Shown here: in pieces, positions 24,770-33,860 of the stretch
Layout of the letters: every line of letters starts with the position of its first letter
Numbering within the stretch: position 1 is the first letter of the stretch
From: Prolixibacteraceae bacterium JC049
GTDB taxonomy: Bacteria; Bacteroidota; Bacteroidia; Bacteroidales; Prolixibacteraceae
Assembly: GCA_023369685.1 (NCBI GenBank)
Contig: SACZ01000004.1
Span: 1-64,000 of the forward strand
DNA: 64,000 bases
Direction: 5' to 3'
Notes under the pieces: model-generated
Told to the model about the DNA's origin: nothing
The model's input: only the letters and a program-made list of their open reading frames with translations
Database searches by the model: none
Program-made: the position numbers and the translations under genes

Positions 24770-26350
24770 TTATTCGAATTCCGATGTGAAATGGAACTGT
24801 ACATCTTCGAACTCCTGCTGTGTCATGTTCAACAAGAATTGAGAGTCGGCCATAAATACATCGCGTCCGAATTTATCTTTACACATTTTCTGATGCTTAC
24901 GTTTTTTGAACTCAGTAAGTTTCGCTTCATCCTCGCAACGTATCCAGCAAGCTTTGAACATTGGAATATTTTCGAAGCGACATTTTGCTCCATATTCGTG
25001 CTCTAAACGGTACTGAATTACTTCGAACTGAAGTGCTCCAACAGTTCCAATAATCTTGCGACCATTGAATTGGTTGGTGAACAGCTGGGCAACTCCTTCG
25101 TCCATCAACTGATCGATACCTTTTGAAAGCTGCTTTGTTTTCATCGGATCGGCATTCTCGATGTAGCGGAATAGCTCAGGCGAGAAGCTTGGTAGTCCTT
25201 TGAAATGCACTTTTTCTCCTTCGGTAATGGTATCGCCAATAATATAGTTTCCTGTATCAGGTACACCAATAATATCACCAGGATAAGCCTCATCTATCAC
25301 CTCTTTCTTCGAAGCCATAAATGCTGTCGGACTAGAGATACGATAGGCTTTACCGGTACGAAGATTAGTATATGACTTATTACGCTCGAATTTTCCTGAA
25401 CAGATTTTCACGAAAGCAATTCTACTTCGGTGGTTCGGATCAATATTGGCGTGAATTTTAAAAACAAAACCAGTGAATTTCTCTTCTTCCGGGTCGATTA
25501 CTCGCTCTTTGGCCTCAACAGGACGTGGAGTAGGAGCAATCTGTACAAACGTATCAAGCAGCTCGTGTACACCAAAGTTGTACAATGCACTACCAAAGAA
25601 CACAGGAGCTAGATCACCGGCCAAATAAGCTTCATGGTCGAACTCAGGGTAAACACCTTCTACCAACTCTACCTCTTCGCGAAGCGTTTCTGCATCGTGT
25701 GGAATATAATCATCCAGAAGAGAATCACTCAAATCGTTGATGGTGATGTTTGGACGAATCTCAGTAATACTTGGATCGAAAAGATTCAAACTCTGATCGA
25801 ACAGGTTGTATACTCCTTTAAAGTCGGGACCATTGTTGATTGGCCAACTCAAAGGACGAACCTTAATTTTCAATTGTTCTTCGACTTCGTCCAGTAGAGT
25901 AAAAGTATCTTGTGAAGGACGGTCGAGCTTATTGATGAATACGATTACCGGCGTTTTACGCATACGACAAACGTTCATCAGCTTCTCTGTTTGAGGCTCA
26001 ACTCCCTTGGCAGCATCGATTACAATAATAACACTATCGACAGCGGTAAGTGTTCTAAAAGTATCTTCCTGAAAATCCTGGTGACCAGGGGTATCCAGAA
26101 TGTTTACCTTGTAATCTTTGTATTCGAATCCCATTACCGATGTGGCCACCGAGATTCCACGTTGGCGCTCAATTTCCATAAAATCGGAAGTAGCTCCCTT
26201 CTTGATTTTATTACTCTTAACAGCACCTGCTGTACGAATAGCACCACCAAAAAGAAGCAATTTCTCTGTCAATGTTGTTTTACCGGCATCCGGGTGACTG
26301 ACAATACCAAAAGTACGTCGTCTATTTATTTCTGCTGTATTTGCACTCAT
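24770..26350 (-). CDS. prfC: Peptide chain release factor 3
   Basis: This 526-aa translational GTPase recycles class-I release factors from the ribosome. It has [17 protein letters not shown] (G1), GISVATSVM (G2), DTPGHQDF (G3), NKLDR (G4), then domain II (about 310-390) and the RF3 C-terminal domain ([20 protein letters not shown] and [12 protein letters not shown]). I use ATG 26350 (MSANTAE); an in-frame TTG three codons earlier is unlikely. Length matches RF3. It leads a two-gene unit with the DUF2179 gene. Confidence 0.97.
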   Translation of the reverse strand: MSANTAEINRRRTFGIVSHPDAGKTTLTEKLLLFGGAIRTAGAVKSNKIKKGATSDFMEIERQRGISVATSVMGFEYKDYKVNILDTPGHQDFQEDTFRTLTAVDSVIIVIDAAKGVEPQTEKLMNVCRMRKTPVIVFINKLDRPSQDTFTLLDEVEEQLKIKVRPLSWPINNGPDFKGVYNLFDQSLNLFDPSITEIRPNITINDLSDSLLDDYIPHDAETLREEVELVEGVYPEFDHEAYLAGDLAPVFFGSALYNFGVHELLDTFVQIAPTPRPVEAKERVIDPEEEKFTGFVFKIHANIDPNHRSRIAFVKICSGKFERNKSYTNLRTGKAYRISSPTAFMASKKEVIDEAYPGDIIGVPDTGNYIIGDTITEGEKVHFKGLPSFSPELFRYIENADPMKTKQLSKGIDQLMDEGVAQLFTNQFNGRKIIGTVGALQFEVIQYRLEHEYGAKCRFENIPMFKACWIRCEDEAKLTEFKKRKHQKMCKDKFGRDVFMADSQFLLNMTQQEFEDVQFHFTSEFE

Positions 26351-26423
26351 CTTTAACAATATTTAGGCCGCAAAATTACTCTTTTTAGTAGAAATTTAAA
26401 ATTTTATATAACATCAGATCCAT

Positions 26424-26462
26424 AGAAAAACAAAAGGTTCCAGAGTAACTCCGGAACCTTTC
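26424..26462 (-). terminator. Terminator downstream of GH20 hexosaminidase
   Basis: AAAGGTTCC and GGAACCTTT form a stem around AGAGTAACTCC. On the minus strand it is followed by TGTTTTTCTATG. Confidence 0.8.
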
Positions 26463-26570
26463 TAAACATCCACACACACAATTCTGGAAATAGGGGCCAG
26501 AATATAATCGATGTTTGCTTTTTAAGTTTGCGCATTTAAATGACAAATGGCAACTGAAAAACACGTATTG

Positions 26571-28916
26571 TTATTCAACAATTATTTCATCTAAAAATAT
26601 CCAGGCATCGCTACCAGCGCCATTGTGGTCTTTAGGACATTTACCCATATTGTGTGCAATTACTTTTAAGTAACGTATTTCTTTATTGATTTGATCCAAT
26701 ACAAAATCGTTGATAATAATTCCTTTGGCTAGCGGGGCAACATCGTGTTTTACGGTTCCCAACTTCTGATAAAGCATACCATCTGTAGAAGCCATAATGG
26801 TTACCTTAGTTGGTAAGAATACCCATGAACCAGCACTTTGAAGTGCACCAACAGTTACTTTGTTCACTTTTAGTTTGTGTTGCAAATCAACTATTGCTTC
26901 CATGTTTTTACCCGACCATGCTTGCCATTCACCATCTGCAAGGTTTTTGCTTCCTCTAATGCTGTTTACTAATGTCAGAGCTCCTTGGCCTTTGTATTTT
27001 GGACTAACGGCTATTTTTTGCTCTACTGGCTTAACAGTTGCTTTGTGGATATTGAAATTCTGTGTTAAAACTTTACCCATTTGTTTGCCATTGGCAAATG
27101 TAGCTGCTTTAATGGTGGTTGGCTTTTTCAGAATAATTGGTGCACTATATCGTGGCGACTGCTCGGTAGGTGTAGAACCATCAACTGTATAGTGAATTGG
27201 ATCATCGCCTAGCTCGCTGGTAAGAGATACAGCCAATTGTTTCTTTTCGATATTTAATTTTGTTTTGGCAGTAACATTAAATGCACTTCTGGCATAGCTA
27301 ATACCCATAATATCGTAGCGCTGTAGGAACTTACGGATGTTAGTAGAGAAACGATTCCAATCTTTGTTGGCTTTCTCTGTCCAAACGGCTTCGGCCAATG
27401 CAGCAATACGAGGGAAAGACATGTACATAGCATGTTTTGGTCCCGGAACTTTTTCTGTCCACAGGTTGGCTTGTCCTCCCAATACATGCTTGGCAGCTTC
27501 GGCACTCATGCTTTTGTGTACCGGATCGAATTGGTATACTTTGCTGATTGGGTTGAATCCGCCCCACGCTTCTGGTTCCTGATCCATTGCTCCCTGATAG
27601 TGGTCGAAATAACAAGGAGAACCAGGAGTCATAACTACGTCGTGTCCTTGCTCTGCTGCTTCAATTCCTCCTTTGTAGCCTCTCCAGCTCATTACTGTTG
27701 CTTGTGGGGCTAAACCTCCTTCTAAGATCTCGTCCCAACCAATAAGTGTTCTGCCTTTAGAGTTAATGAATTTCTCAATTCGCTTGATGAAATAACTTTG
27801 TAACTCTTCAACATTTTTCAACTTTTCGGTGCGAACACGCTTGCGGCATTTCGGACACTTTTCCCATTCCGTTTTAGTGGCTTCATCGCCTCCAATATGA
27901 ATGTATTGCGATGGAAATAGAGCCATCACTTCAGTTAAGATATCTTCCAGAAATGTGAATGTAGCATCATTTCCTGCACAGTAAATATCAGTAATAGGCC
28001 ATAGTCCACCAGTAGGAACAGTGAACGGACCACCAGAGCATGAATACTCGGGATATGCTGCTAAACTACATGTGGTGTGTGCTGGCATCTCAATTTCAGG
28101 AATTATAGTAATGTTGCGAGCTTGTGCATAGGCAATCATCTCTTTAAGGTCATCCTGTGTGTAGAAACCGCCATATGTGGCTTTTTCTCCTGGCTTTTGC
28201 TTTGGACGGCCATCCCATGCTTTATCTTCATGATCGACACGCCATGCACCAACTTCTGTTAGTTTTGGATATTTTTTGATCTCAATGCGCCATCCCTGAT
28301 CGTCTACCAGGTGAAGGTGAAGCTTATTAATTTTGTGAAGCGACAAGTAATCGATTAAGCTTAGAATGTATTTCTTCGGCATGAAGTGGCGAGATACATC
28401 CTGCATGAATCCACGCCATTTGAAGCGAGGGTTATCACTGATTTGGATGGTTGGAATCCACCAATCAACATTCTTTGCATAGGTAGTACTCTCAATTTGC
28501 TCAGGAAGCAACTGACGAATAGTTTGAACTGCATTGAAGAAACCGGCATACTTTGCTGCTTCGACGATGATTTGTTCTTCGCTAACAGATAGTGTGTACG
28601 CTTCGTTTTGCAATTGTTTGTTTAATTGAAATACCACACTGTTTTTGGTTGTTTCTCCTGTATTTTTAATGGTAGGAGTGAAGTTACCTGCCACTTTAAA
28701 TTTGGCAATCAATTGTTGGGCGATAGGAGCAAACTCTTTATCGCAAATGAATGTGGTTTTTTTCGAGAAAGTAAATGACGAAGTTCCCAATTCTACCTTT
28801 TGTGGTTGCGGAATTAGAATTACTTCATCCTCCTTGAATTGCTTATGCTTCTGGCAACTGGTTACCGAAAGCAAAACTGCAAGAAAAAGGATTAATCCAG
28901 CGGTTTTCTTTTGCAT
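26571..28916 (-). CDS. GH20 beta-N-acetylhexosaminidase lipoprotein
   Basis: The 781-aa enzyme removes terminal GlcNAc or GalNAc from glycans. A lipoprotein signal ends SVTSC (Cys21). The GH20 N-terminal domain (about 30-155) is followed by the catalytic barrel (about 160-500): NKLHLHLVDDQGWRIEIKKYP, IIPEIEMPAH, and HIGGDEATKTEW with catalytic Asp344-Glu345. Then come a chitobiase-type C-terminal beta domain (about 600-660) and an F5/8-like domain to the end. I start at ATG 28916 because the 60 extra upstream residues to 29096 precede the lipoprotein signal. It stands outside the glycan cluster at 36-48 kb. Confidence 0.95.
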   Translation of the reverse strand: MQKKTAGLILFLAVLLSVTSCQKHKQFKEDEVILIPQPQKVELGTSSFTFSKKTTFICDKEFAPIAQQLIAKFKVAGNFTPTIKNTGETTKNSVVFQLNKQLQNEAYTLSVSEEQIIVEAAKYAGFFNAVQTIRQLLPEQIESTTYAKNVDWWIPTIQISDNPRFKWRGFMQDVSRHFMPKKYILSLIDYLSLHKINKLHLHLVDDQGWRIEIKKYPKLTEVGAWRVDHEDKAWDGRPKQKPGEKATYGGFYTQDDLKEMIAYAQARNITIIPEIEMPAHTTCSLAAYPEYSCSGGPFTVPTGGLWPITDIYCAGNDATFTFLEDILTEVMALFPSQYIHIGGDEATKTEWEKCPKCRKRVRTEKLKNVEELQSYFIKRIEKFINSKGRTLIGWDEILEGGLAPQATVMSWRGYKGGIEAAEQGHDVVMTPGSPCYFDHYQGAMDQEPEAWGGFNPISKVYQFDPVHKSMSAEAAKHVLGGQANLWTEKVPGPKHAMYMSFPRIAALAEAVWTEKANKDWNRFSTNIRKFLQRYDIMGISYARSAFNVTAKTKLNIEKKQLAVSLTSELGDDPIHYTVDGSTPTEQSPRYSAPIILKKPTTIKAATFANGKQMGKVLTQNFNIHKATVKPVEQKIAVSPKYKGQGALTLVNSIRGSKNLADGEWQAWSGKNMEAIVDLQHKLKVNKVTVGALQSAGSWVFLPTKVTIMASTDGMLYQKLGTVKHDVAPLAKGIIINDFVLDQINKEIRYLKVIAHNMGKCPKDHNGAGSDAWIFLDEIIVE

Positions 28917-29018
28917 TGTGGTTTTATTTAAATAATGAATAAATCGAATTAATGTTAGGAGCAAAGATAGTTGGTTTGTTAACCATATGAAAAGGGCGAA
29001 ATAGATTATTTTAATGCA

Positions 29019-29048
29019 TAAAAAAATCGGAGCCCATCGGACTCCGAT
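29019..29048 (-). terminator. Terminator downstream of rubrerythrin
   Basis: ATCGGAG and CTCCGAT form a stem, followed on the minus strand by TTTTTTATGC. A second, perfect hairpin (GATTTTCAGA/TCTGAAAATC) lies at 29069-29092, between it and the stop codon. Confidence 0.85.
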
Positions 29049-29113
29049 CATTATTGAAAATACTTTTAGATTTTCAGACGTAATCTGAAAATCCAAAATC
29101 TATTGGTTTACAA

Positions 29114-29689
29114 TTAATAGTTCTCTGCTTTTACCTCGAAATGAGCTTGAGGGTGAAGACATGCAGGACATCCGTTTAATGCTTTTTTACCTGTGTGCTC
29201 GTAACCACAGTTGCGACATACCCAAGTTGTTTCTTCCTCTTTTTCGAAAACCTGACCATTTTCAATGTTGGCAGCTAGCTTGCGGTAACGCTCTTCGTGC
29301 TTTGCTTCAACTGTTGCAATGGTTTTAAATGCTACGGCTACTTGCTTAAATCCTTCTTCTTCTGCAATGCGTGCAAACTCAGGATATAGCTCAGTCCACT
29401 CTTCGTTTTCTCCGTCGGCAGCAGCTTTTAGGTTTTCTAAAGTAGTACCAACAACACCAGCAGGATAGGCAGCTGTAATTTCAACCATTCCTCCTTCTAA
29501 GAATTTAAAGAAACGCTTAGCGTGTGCTTGTTCTTGTTTAGCTGTTTCCATGAACATAGCAGCAATTTGCTTATAACCTTCTTTGTCGGCTACTTTGGCG
29601 AAAAATTCGTATCTGTTTTTTGCTTGCGATTCACCAGCAAATGCTTTAAGAAGGTTTTGTTCTGTTTTACTTCCTTTTATTGAACTCAT
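29114..29689 (-). CDS. rbr: Rubrerythrin
   Basis: The 191-aa peroxide-scavenging protein has an N-terminal ferritin-like di-iron domain (about 1-145), with carboxylate/His motifs [32 protein letters not shown] and [13 protein letters not shown]-terminal rubredoxin-like iron site follows, with CRNCGY and CPAC (about 157-177). It reduces H2O2 in anaerobes or microaerophiles. Length and both metal sites are as expected. It is monocistronic with a double hairpin downstream. Confidence 0.97.
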   Translation of the reverse strand: MSSIKGSKTEQNLLKAFAGESQAKNRYEFFAKVADKEGYKQIAAMFMETAKQEQAHAKRFFKFLEGGMVEITAAYPAGVVGTTLENLKAAADGENEEWTELYPEFARIAEEEGFKQVAVAFKTIATVEAKHEERYRKLAANIENGQVFEKEEETTWVCRNCGYEHTGKKALNGCPACLHPQAHFEVKAENY

Positions 29690-29810
29690 AACTAATGGTA
29701 TAATTAATTTGATAAACGTAAATTCAAATAATGAATTATAACAAAGTTATCTATTTCGGATTGTAGGAAACAGAGCAAAACGTAATTTAAAATGATTCTG
29801 ACTAGAGGCA

Positions 29811-29856
29811 AAAAAAGAGGAGCTGCTTATGTAATTGATTAGCAACTCCTCTTTTA
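29811..29856 (-). terminator. Terminator downstream of secreted TPR protein
   Basis: AAAAGAGGAG-TGCT and AGCA-CTCCTCTTTT form a long stem with A/T tails on both sides. Confidence 0.85.
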
Positions 29857-29875
29857 TATGTTATAATAAAATAGA

Positions 29876-30739
29876 CTATTTGTATTTATTAGCCTTTTCT
29901 TTTTGTTCTGTGCGCGTATAAGCAGTAAACAATGCTTTTTTAACTGCAGCAGATGATTTTACGGCATATGCTTTTAGCAAGATGTCAATGGCTTTGTTGT
30001 AAGCAGGGTATGATAGCTTAGTTTCTTTTTTGTATTTGGCATAATCCATACGTGTTGGTTTGGCCAATTTATTATATTTAGCCTTAGCTGTTTCGAATTT
30101 CACTGTAGCAAGATTATTCAGTAGCAGTCCGTATTGAGTAAGTGCTTTGTGGTTAGTAGGTTCTTTCTCAATAATAGATTTGAAAATCGTTTCTGCTTCA
30201 GTATATTTTTTCAAACCGATTAATGCAACTGCTTTAATGTATAACGCTTTTGTTTTACCTGGTTTTAATTTTAATAATTCATCGGCGGTTGTAACAGCTT
30301 TGTCATACTGCTTCTGTTTAAGGTATAAATACATCAATTTCGAAGTATAACTGGCGTTAAATTGTGGTAAGTTTTTACGCCCCAATTGCAATACTTCTTC
30401 ATATAGCTTAGGGTGCTTCTTCGATGTAAGTGTAATTTGTCTTTGATATATATCTACATCGGTTGTTTTATTCTGAATGGCTTTTGAGAAAAGCTGCATG
30501 GCTTCATCGGTTTTACTCAATTCGTGTGCACAGATACCTGCAATGGCAGCGGTCCATGCCAAGTTCGATTGATCATCGGTTCCAACCTTTACGGCTTTGG
30601 TGAAGTAGGTGAGAGCAGTTTCATAGTCAGCCTTATTTAATGCTTCATTTCCCTTTTTATTCAATTCCTTAAACGACTCTTGTGCGAAAGAGTTTAATCC
30701 CCATAATAGCAGTAATAATGCTACAGATAGATGCTTCAT
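29876..30739 (-). CDS. Periplasmic TPR-repeat protein
   Basis: A 287-aa protein with a signal peptide ending SFAQ (about residue 19) and five or six TPR units from 25 to about 215 (KGNEALNKADYETALTYFTKAV, KLMYLYLKQKQYDKAVTTADEL, KALYIKAVALIGLKKYTEAE). The C-terminal 70 residues are Lys/Ala/Tyr-rich (YAKYKKETKLSYPAYNKAI). Probably a periplasmic scaffold; no partner is evident. Both sides have terminators, so it is a single-gene unit. It is not closely similar to the cytosolic TPR protein at 17837. Confidence 0.85.
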   Translation of the reverse strand: MKHLSVALLLLLWGLNSFAQESFKELNKKGNEALNKADYETALTYFTKAVKVGTDDQSNLAWTAAIAGICAHELSKTDEAMQLFSKAIQNKTTDVDIYQRQITLTSKKHPKLYEEVLQLGRKNLPQFNASYTSKLMYLYLKQKQYDKAVTTADELLKLKPGKTKALYIKAVALIGLKKYTEAETIFKSIIEKEPTNHKALTQYGLLLNNLATVKFETAKAKYNKLAKPTRMDYAKYKKETKLSYPAYNKAIDILLKAYAVKSSAAVKKALFTAYTRTEQKEKANKYK

Positions 30740-30827
30740 TTTTATAAATTTAAGAATACAACAATTTAAGCCTTCTGTAATGAAAGCTATTTGGTGGTGG
30801 GATGGATGTTTAATTGAAACAAGTTCA

Positions 30828-30859
30828 ATAAAAAGGCCGATTCAATTGAACCGGCCTTA
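30828..30859 (-). terminator. Terminator downstream of GDPD-like gene
   Basis: AAGGCCG and CGGCCTT form a stem around ATTCAATTGAAC. The AATAAAA on the left gives a T-run on the minus strand. Confidence 0.85.
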
Positions 30860-30906
30860 CAAATATGATTAATTCTTTTAGAATTTCAGTATAAAAATAG
30901 GGTTAT

Positions 30907-31707
30907 TTACTTCGCATTTGCAATGAAGCTTTGAAACTGTTCTGGTTTTCTGGTACTTATTAAGTCGACACCATTTCTATTTAAAACTTCCCATACCGAT
31001 TGATTTTCGGGGATGTTATATACGTGAAGTTTCTTGCCTTTGTCGTGTACCTTGGATGCAATTGTTTCGAATTTTACAAAATCATCGAATGGTATATTAC
31101 CTACACCATTCCAATCGACAACTTCTCTGAAATCCATTCCAATTACAGGAACCATGTTATTGTCTTTGGCCAAATCTTCCTGATTAAATTCTCCCTGGAA
31201 AGCAACATAGCTGGAGTGCATCTTTTCAATTAGCAATTTAGGTGCATGGCCAGTTAAGATAATTTTAAGCTTCCCTTGCGTCCATTTAGGACCAACCCGG
31301 TAAGATAACATTCTTCGGTATGGTAGTAGCTGTTGCCACAATCTACGGAATGTTTTCTTCCCTTCGTAATTAAGGTCAACAAACAGGTAAACTTCTTTAT
31401 CGAAGTTGGTGTATAGCTTGTTTCCTAATTTTTTGTATCGACTAAAAAGAGGATAAAGATAAGCTTGACGTAATGTAGGTAATTGGTGATTCAAACTGTC
31501 GGGCATGTATTTGCCTACATATAACTCACCATAAATGTACATTACATCAACTTTGAAGTTGACTATGTCCTTTGTGAACATGCTCCAAATTTGTTTATCG
31601 TCTTTAAAGTTGACTGATGAAACCACCTCGGATTTTTTTTGAGCAAAAACAGTGCAGCTAAATACTAATAGTAATGATATTAAAATCGATTTTTTTGCCA
31701 TATCCAT
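30907..31707 (-). CDS. Exported PI-PLC/GDPD-like phosphodiesterase-fold protein
   Basis: The 266-aa product has a signal peptide ending VFAQ (about residue 22). The C-terminal part (GKKLHVYNIPENQSVWEVLNRNGVDLISTRKPEQFQSFI) resembles the last strands of glycerophosphodiester phosphodiesterases, and EVYLFVDLNYEG the middle strands. The usual HRG start of GDPDs is not seen, so the active site may be changed or lost; it resembles the AIM6-like subgroup. Start could be ATG 31707 or the ATG two codons later. Substrate unknown. Confidence 0.7.
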   Translation of the reverse strand: MDMAKKSILISLLLVFSCTVFAQKKSEVVSSVNFKDDKQIWSMFTKDIVNFKVDVMYIYGELYVGKYMPDSLNHQLPTLRQAYLYPLFSRYKKLGNKLYTNFDKEVYLFVDLNYEGKKTFRRLWQQLLPYRRMLSYRVGPKWTQGKLKIILTGHAPKLLIEKMHSSYVAFQGEFNQEDLAKDNNMVPVIGMDFREVVDWNGVGNIPFDDFVKFETIASKVHDKGKKLHVYNIPENQSVWEVLNRNGVDLISTRKPEQFQSFIANAK

Positions 31708-31797
31708 TGAATTATGGTGAACATCTTGTTTGTATGTTAATAGAAACAGTTGAACTGTGTAAAAAGTTAGGGAAAAATAGGTAAAAAATCACTCATA

Positions 31798-32313
31798 TTA
31801 AAATGATTCCCAAATAACCACATCGTCAAGGCTTTTCCTTTTCTTATTTGGAGTGGTTTCATTGGCTGGATATCCAAGTGATAAAATGGCTACTGGTTCC
31901 ATGTGCTCTGGCATATTAAGCTTTTCCCTACACTGGTCGGTATAGAAGTTGCAAACCCAGCAGGTTCCTAGTCCTAATTCTATCGCCATCAGAGTCATAT
32001 GGTCAATGGCAATGGCAGCATCAATATCGGCATGATCTTTTTCATCGGCAGCTCTTTTCCAGCTTTGTGTGTGATCGGCACATATTATTATGTATACCGG
32101 TGCTTGATTAAACCAATCGCGATGATATACTGATTCAAATGCTTTTTTATTTTCAGAATCTTTAACTACAACAAACTTCCAGGGCTGAAAATTAACAGCA
32201 GAAGGAGCTAAACGTCCGGCATTTAATACTTTTAGTAGTTTTTCTTCTTCCACAGGTTTATCAAGATACGATCGTACTGAGTATCGTTTTTCTATTATTT
32301 CTTGAAGTGTCAT
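31798..32313 (-). CDS. Nitroreductase-family flavoprotein
   Basis: A 171-aa FMN-dependent NAD(P)H oxidoreductase. It shows IIEKRYSVRSYLDKPV at the N-terminus, RLAPSAVNFQPWKFVVV (FMN binding), the dimer helix DIDAAIAIDHMTLMAIELGLGTCWVCNF, and VAILSLGYPAN near the end. It is on the small side but complete. It is the last gene of a possible operon HD protein, zinc-ribbon protein, nitroreductase. Substrate not predictable. Confidence 0.93.
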   Translation of the reverse strand: MTLQEIIEKRYSVRSYLDKPVEEEKLLKVLNAGRLAPSAVNFQPWKFVVVKDSENKKAFESVYHRDWFNQAPVYIIICADHTQSWKRAADEKDHADIDAAIAIDHMTLMAIELGLGTCWVCNFYTDQCREKLNMPEHMEPVAILSLGYPANETTPNKKRKSLDDVVIWESF

Positions 32314-32352
32314 TGGTTTAATATTTTTGATTTATTGAGTTGATTATTGTTT

Positions 32353-32538
32353 TTACATTCCTCCACAGAACCATCCGTCGGATAGGCTGTCTATCTGTTT
32401 TTCTATTTCCTTACGCTCTTCGACTGTTCCTTTACAGTTGTTGCAAACAGGCATTAAAACTTCCGAGTTAACGGTGGTTTCGTTTCGTTTAAATTCTTTC
32501 TGACATACAAAACAGGTAACAGTATCGTTATTGCTCAT
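32353..32538 (-). CDS. Small Cys-rich zinc-ribbon-like protein
   Basis: A 61-aa protein with two CxxC pairs, CFVC (about residues 9-12) and CNNC (about 32-35), spaced as in a single zinc ribbon, followed by an acidic helix and the ending DGWFCGGM. It starts 5 bp after the stop of the HD gene, which argues that it is translated. No family was recognised. Possible roles are metal handling or a small protein-protein adaptor. Confidence 0.65.
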   Translation of the reverse strand: MSNNDTVTCFVCQKEFKRNETTVNSEVLMPVCNNCKGTVEERKEIEKQIDSLSDGWFCGGM

Positions 32539-32543
32539 GGGTG

Positions 32544-33086
32544 TTAAATATTAAAAAGTTTGCACCAGGCATCAAATTGCATTACCTGCTCATTTCCATG
32601 TTTCGCCATCGATTTGCGAATTTTTTCAATGGACTTCTCTTTATCCAACTGATTGCTTTTAGAAAAGAATTTATCAGCGAAACAAATGAGCTGTTCTTCC
32701 ATACTTACAGGTAACATATCCCGATGGGGAATAGGTAATTCTTGATCTTGAATAGTTTGCACAGATAGCCCACATCCAGTATGGCGCTCGCATACTTTGG
32801 CGTGTTCGGGATACCCTTCTTGTTCCAATAGTTGTCTGCCCAGGTAACCATGTGCAATATATGGATTTTCACCATGACAATGGATAGATGGAGCATGAGT
32901 TAGAAAAATACCGATATCGTGTAAAAGAGCTGCTTCGTTCAAAAATGTAAGATCAATTTCTAGATGAGAGTTGTTTTGGGCAATCTCTTTTGCTTTTCGA
33001 GCTACATTCTCAGAGTGAATAACTAAGGTTTGGTAAAGTTCACTTCCTTTCGTGTAGTATTTTTCAATTATATGATACGGGTTCAT
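32544..33086 (-). CDS. HD-domain phosphohydrolase
   Basis: The 180-aa protein has the HD pattern: His24 in LVIHSENVARKA, His-Asp in AALLHDIGIFLTHAP, further His residues in HCHGENPYIAHGYLG and HTGCGLS, and the late ADKFFSK. HD proteins hydrolyse phosphate esters of nucleotides or related molecules using a metal pair; this one is a stand-alone cytosolic form. It heads the group with the zinc-ribbon and nitroreductase genes. Substrate not predictable. Confidence 0.9.
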   Translation of the reverse strand: MNPYHIIEKYYTKGSELYQTLVIHSENVARKAKEIAQNNSHLEIDLTFLNEAALLHDIGIFLTHAPSIHCHGENPYIAHGYLGRQLLEQEGYPEHAKVCERHTGCGLSVQTIQDQELPIPHRDMLPVSMEEQLICFADKFFSKSNQLDKEKSIEKIRKSMAKHGNEQVMQFDAWCKLFNI

Positions 33087-33104
33087 TATTTACGTAAATA
33101 GAAA

Positions 33105-33135
33105 TAAAAAAAGCCGCCATTTAGTAAATGACGAC
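33105..33135 (-). terminator. Terminator downstream of msrB
   Basis: On the minus strand, AAGTCGTCATTT pairs with AAATGGCGGCTT using two G-T pairs, then TTTTTTTATTT follows. Confidence 0.7.
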
Positions 33136-33156
33136 TTCAAAATTAAGTTATTCCAT

Positions 33157-33636
33157 CTATTTTTTATCCTTTTTCTTCTTTATTGTTTCAGCAGGAACAA
33201 ATTCTAGTGAAACAGAGTTGACACAATGTCGTGTGTTTTTATCGGTAAAGCCTTCTCCAATAAAAACATGTCCTAAATGTCCTTTACATTTGGCACAAAC
33301 AATCTCAGTCCTTCTTCCATCGGCATCGGGAACTCTTAACACTGCTCCTTCTATTTCATCATCGAAACTTGGCCACCCGCAGTGAGAGTCGAATTTATCG
33401 TTGGAATGGTAGAGTGGAGCAGAACATTTTTTACACACATAAGTTCCCTTTGCTTTGTGTTTATAGTATTTCCCGGTAAATGGTCGCTCTGTTCCTTTTT
33501 CCTCTATCACATATTTTTCAAATTCTGTCAATTTATTGAATTGCATTTTTTGCTCTGTTTTAGTTCCTTCTTTTTGCGCATTAGCAAAACTCGTAAAGGA
33601 AAAAATGAATATTATTATTAGGCTTAAATTTCTCAT
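33157..33636 (-). CDS. msrB: Exported methionine-R-sulfoxide reductase
   Basis: A 159-aa MsrB with an N-terminal signal peptide ending ANAQ (about 21), so it repairs oxidised methionine in the periplasm. Zinc cysteines are Cys68, Cys71, Cys114 and Cys117 (CKKC, CAKC). The catalytic Cys138 lies in [11 protein letters not shown], and HCGWPSF and GHLGHVF are present. The Lys-rich tail is unusual but short. It fits with rubrerythrin nearby as an oxidative-stress gene, though the two are not in one operon. Confidence 0.95.
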   Translation of the reverse strand: MRNLSLIIIFIFSFTSFANAQKEGTKTEQKMQFNKLTEFEKYVIEEKGTERPFTGKYYKHKAKGTYVCKKCSAPLYHSNDKFDSHCGWPSFDDEIEGAVLRVPDADGRRTEIVCAKCKGHLGHVFIGEGFTDKNTRHCVNSVSLEFVPAETIKKKKDKK

Positions 33637-33757
33637 ATCTTATATTTTTAAAGTGATTGAATAATTCTTTTGTTCATTAGATGTTCATCTTTTGCATCTG
33701 AATAAATGTTATTTCGATAGGATAGACGCAGACGAAGATGAGTCCTTACATTTTTTT

Positions 33758-33771
33758 ATGAAAATTTTCAT
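33758..33771. repeat. 14-bp perfect palindrome upstream of cobD
   Basis: ATGAAAATTTTCAT lies about 90 bp before the cobD start, inside an AT-rich inverted arrangement (TTACAT to CATGTAA). It is a possible regulator-binding site. No cobalamin aptamer blocks occur in 33637-33860. Confidence 0.4.
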
Positions 33772-33860
33772 GTAACTTCACACGCTAAATACGGGCATAG
33801 CACCGTTAGTGATAAGAATGAGATAAGTGATATTTTTCAAATTTATTAAGGGGATTTATT

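Noticed and set aside
28917-29096. 60-residue N-terminal extension of the GH20 protein
   Set aside because: The lipoprotein signal starts at ATG 28916, and the extension crosses the rubrerythrin terminator hairpins.
33700-33860. Possible cobalamin riboswitch before cobD
   Set aside because: No B12 box or aptamer core blocks can be found there, unlike the two clear examples upstream.
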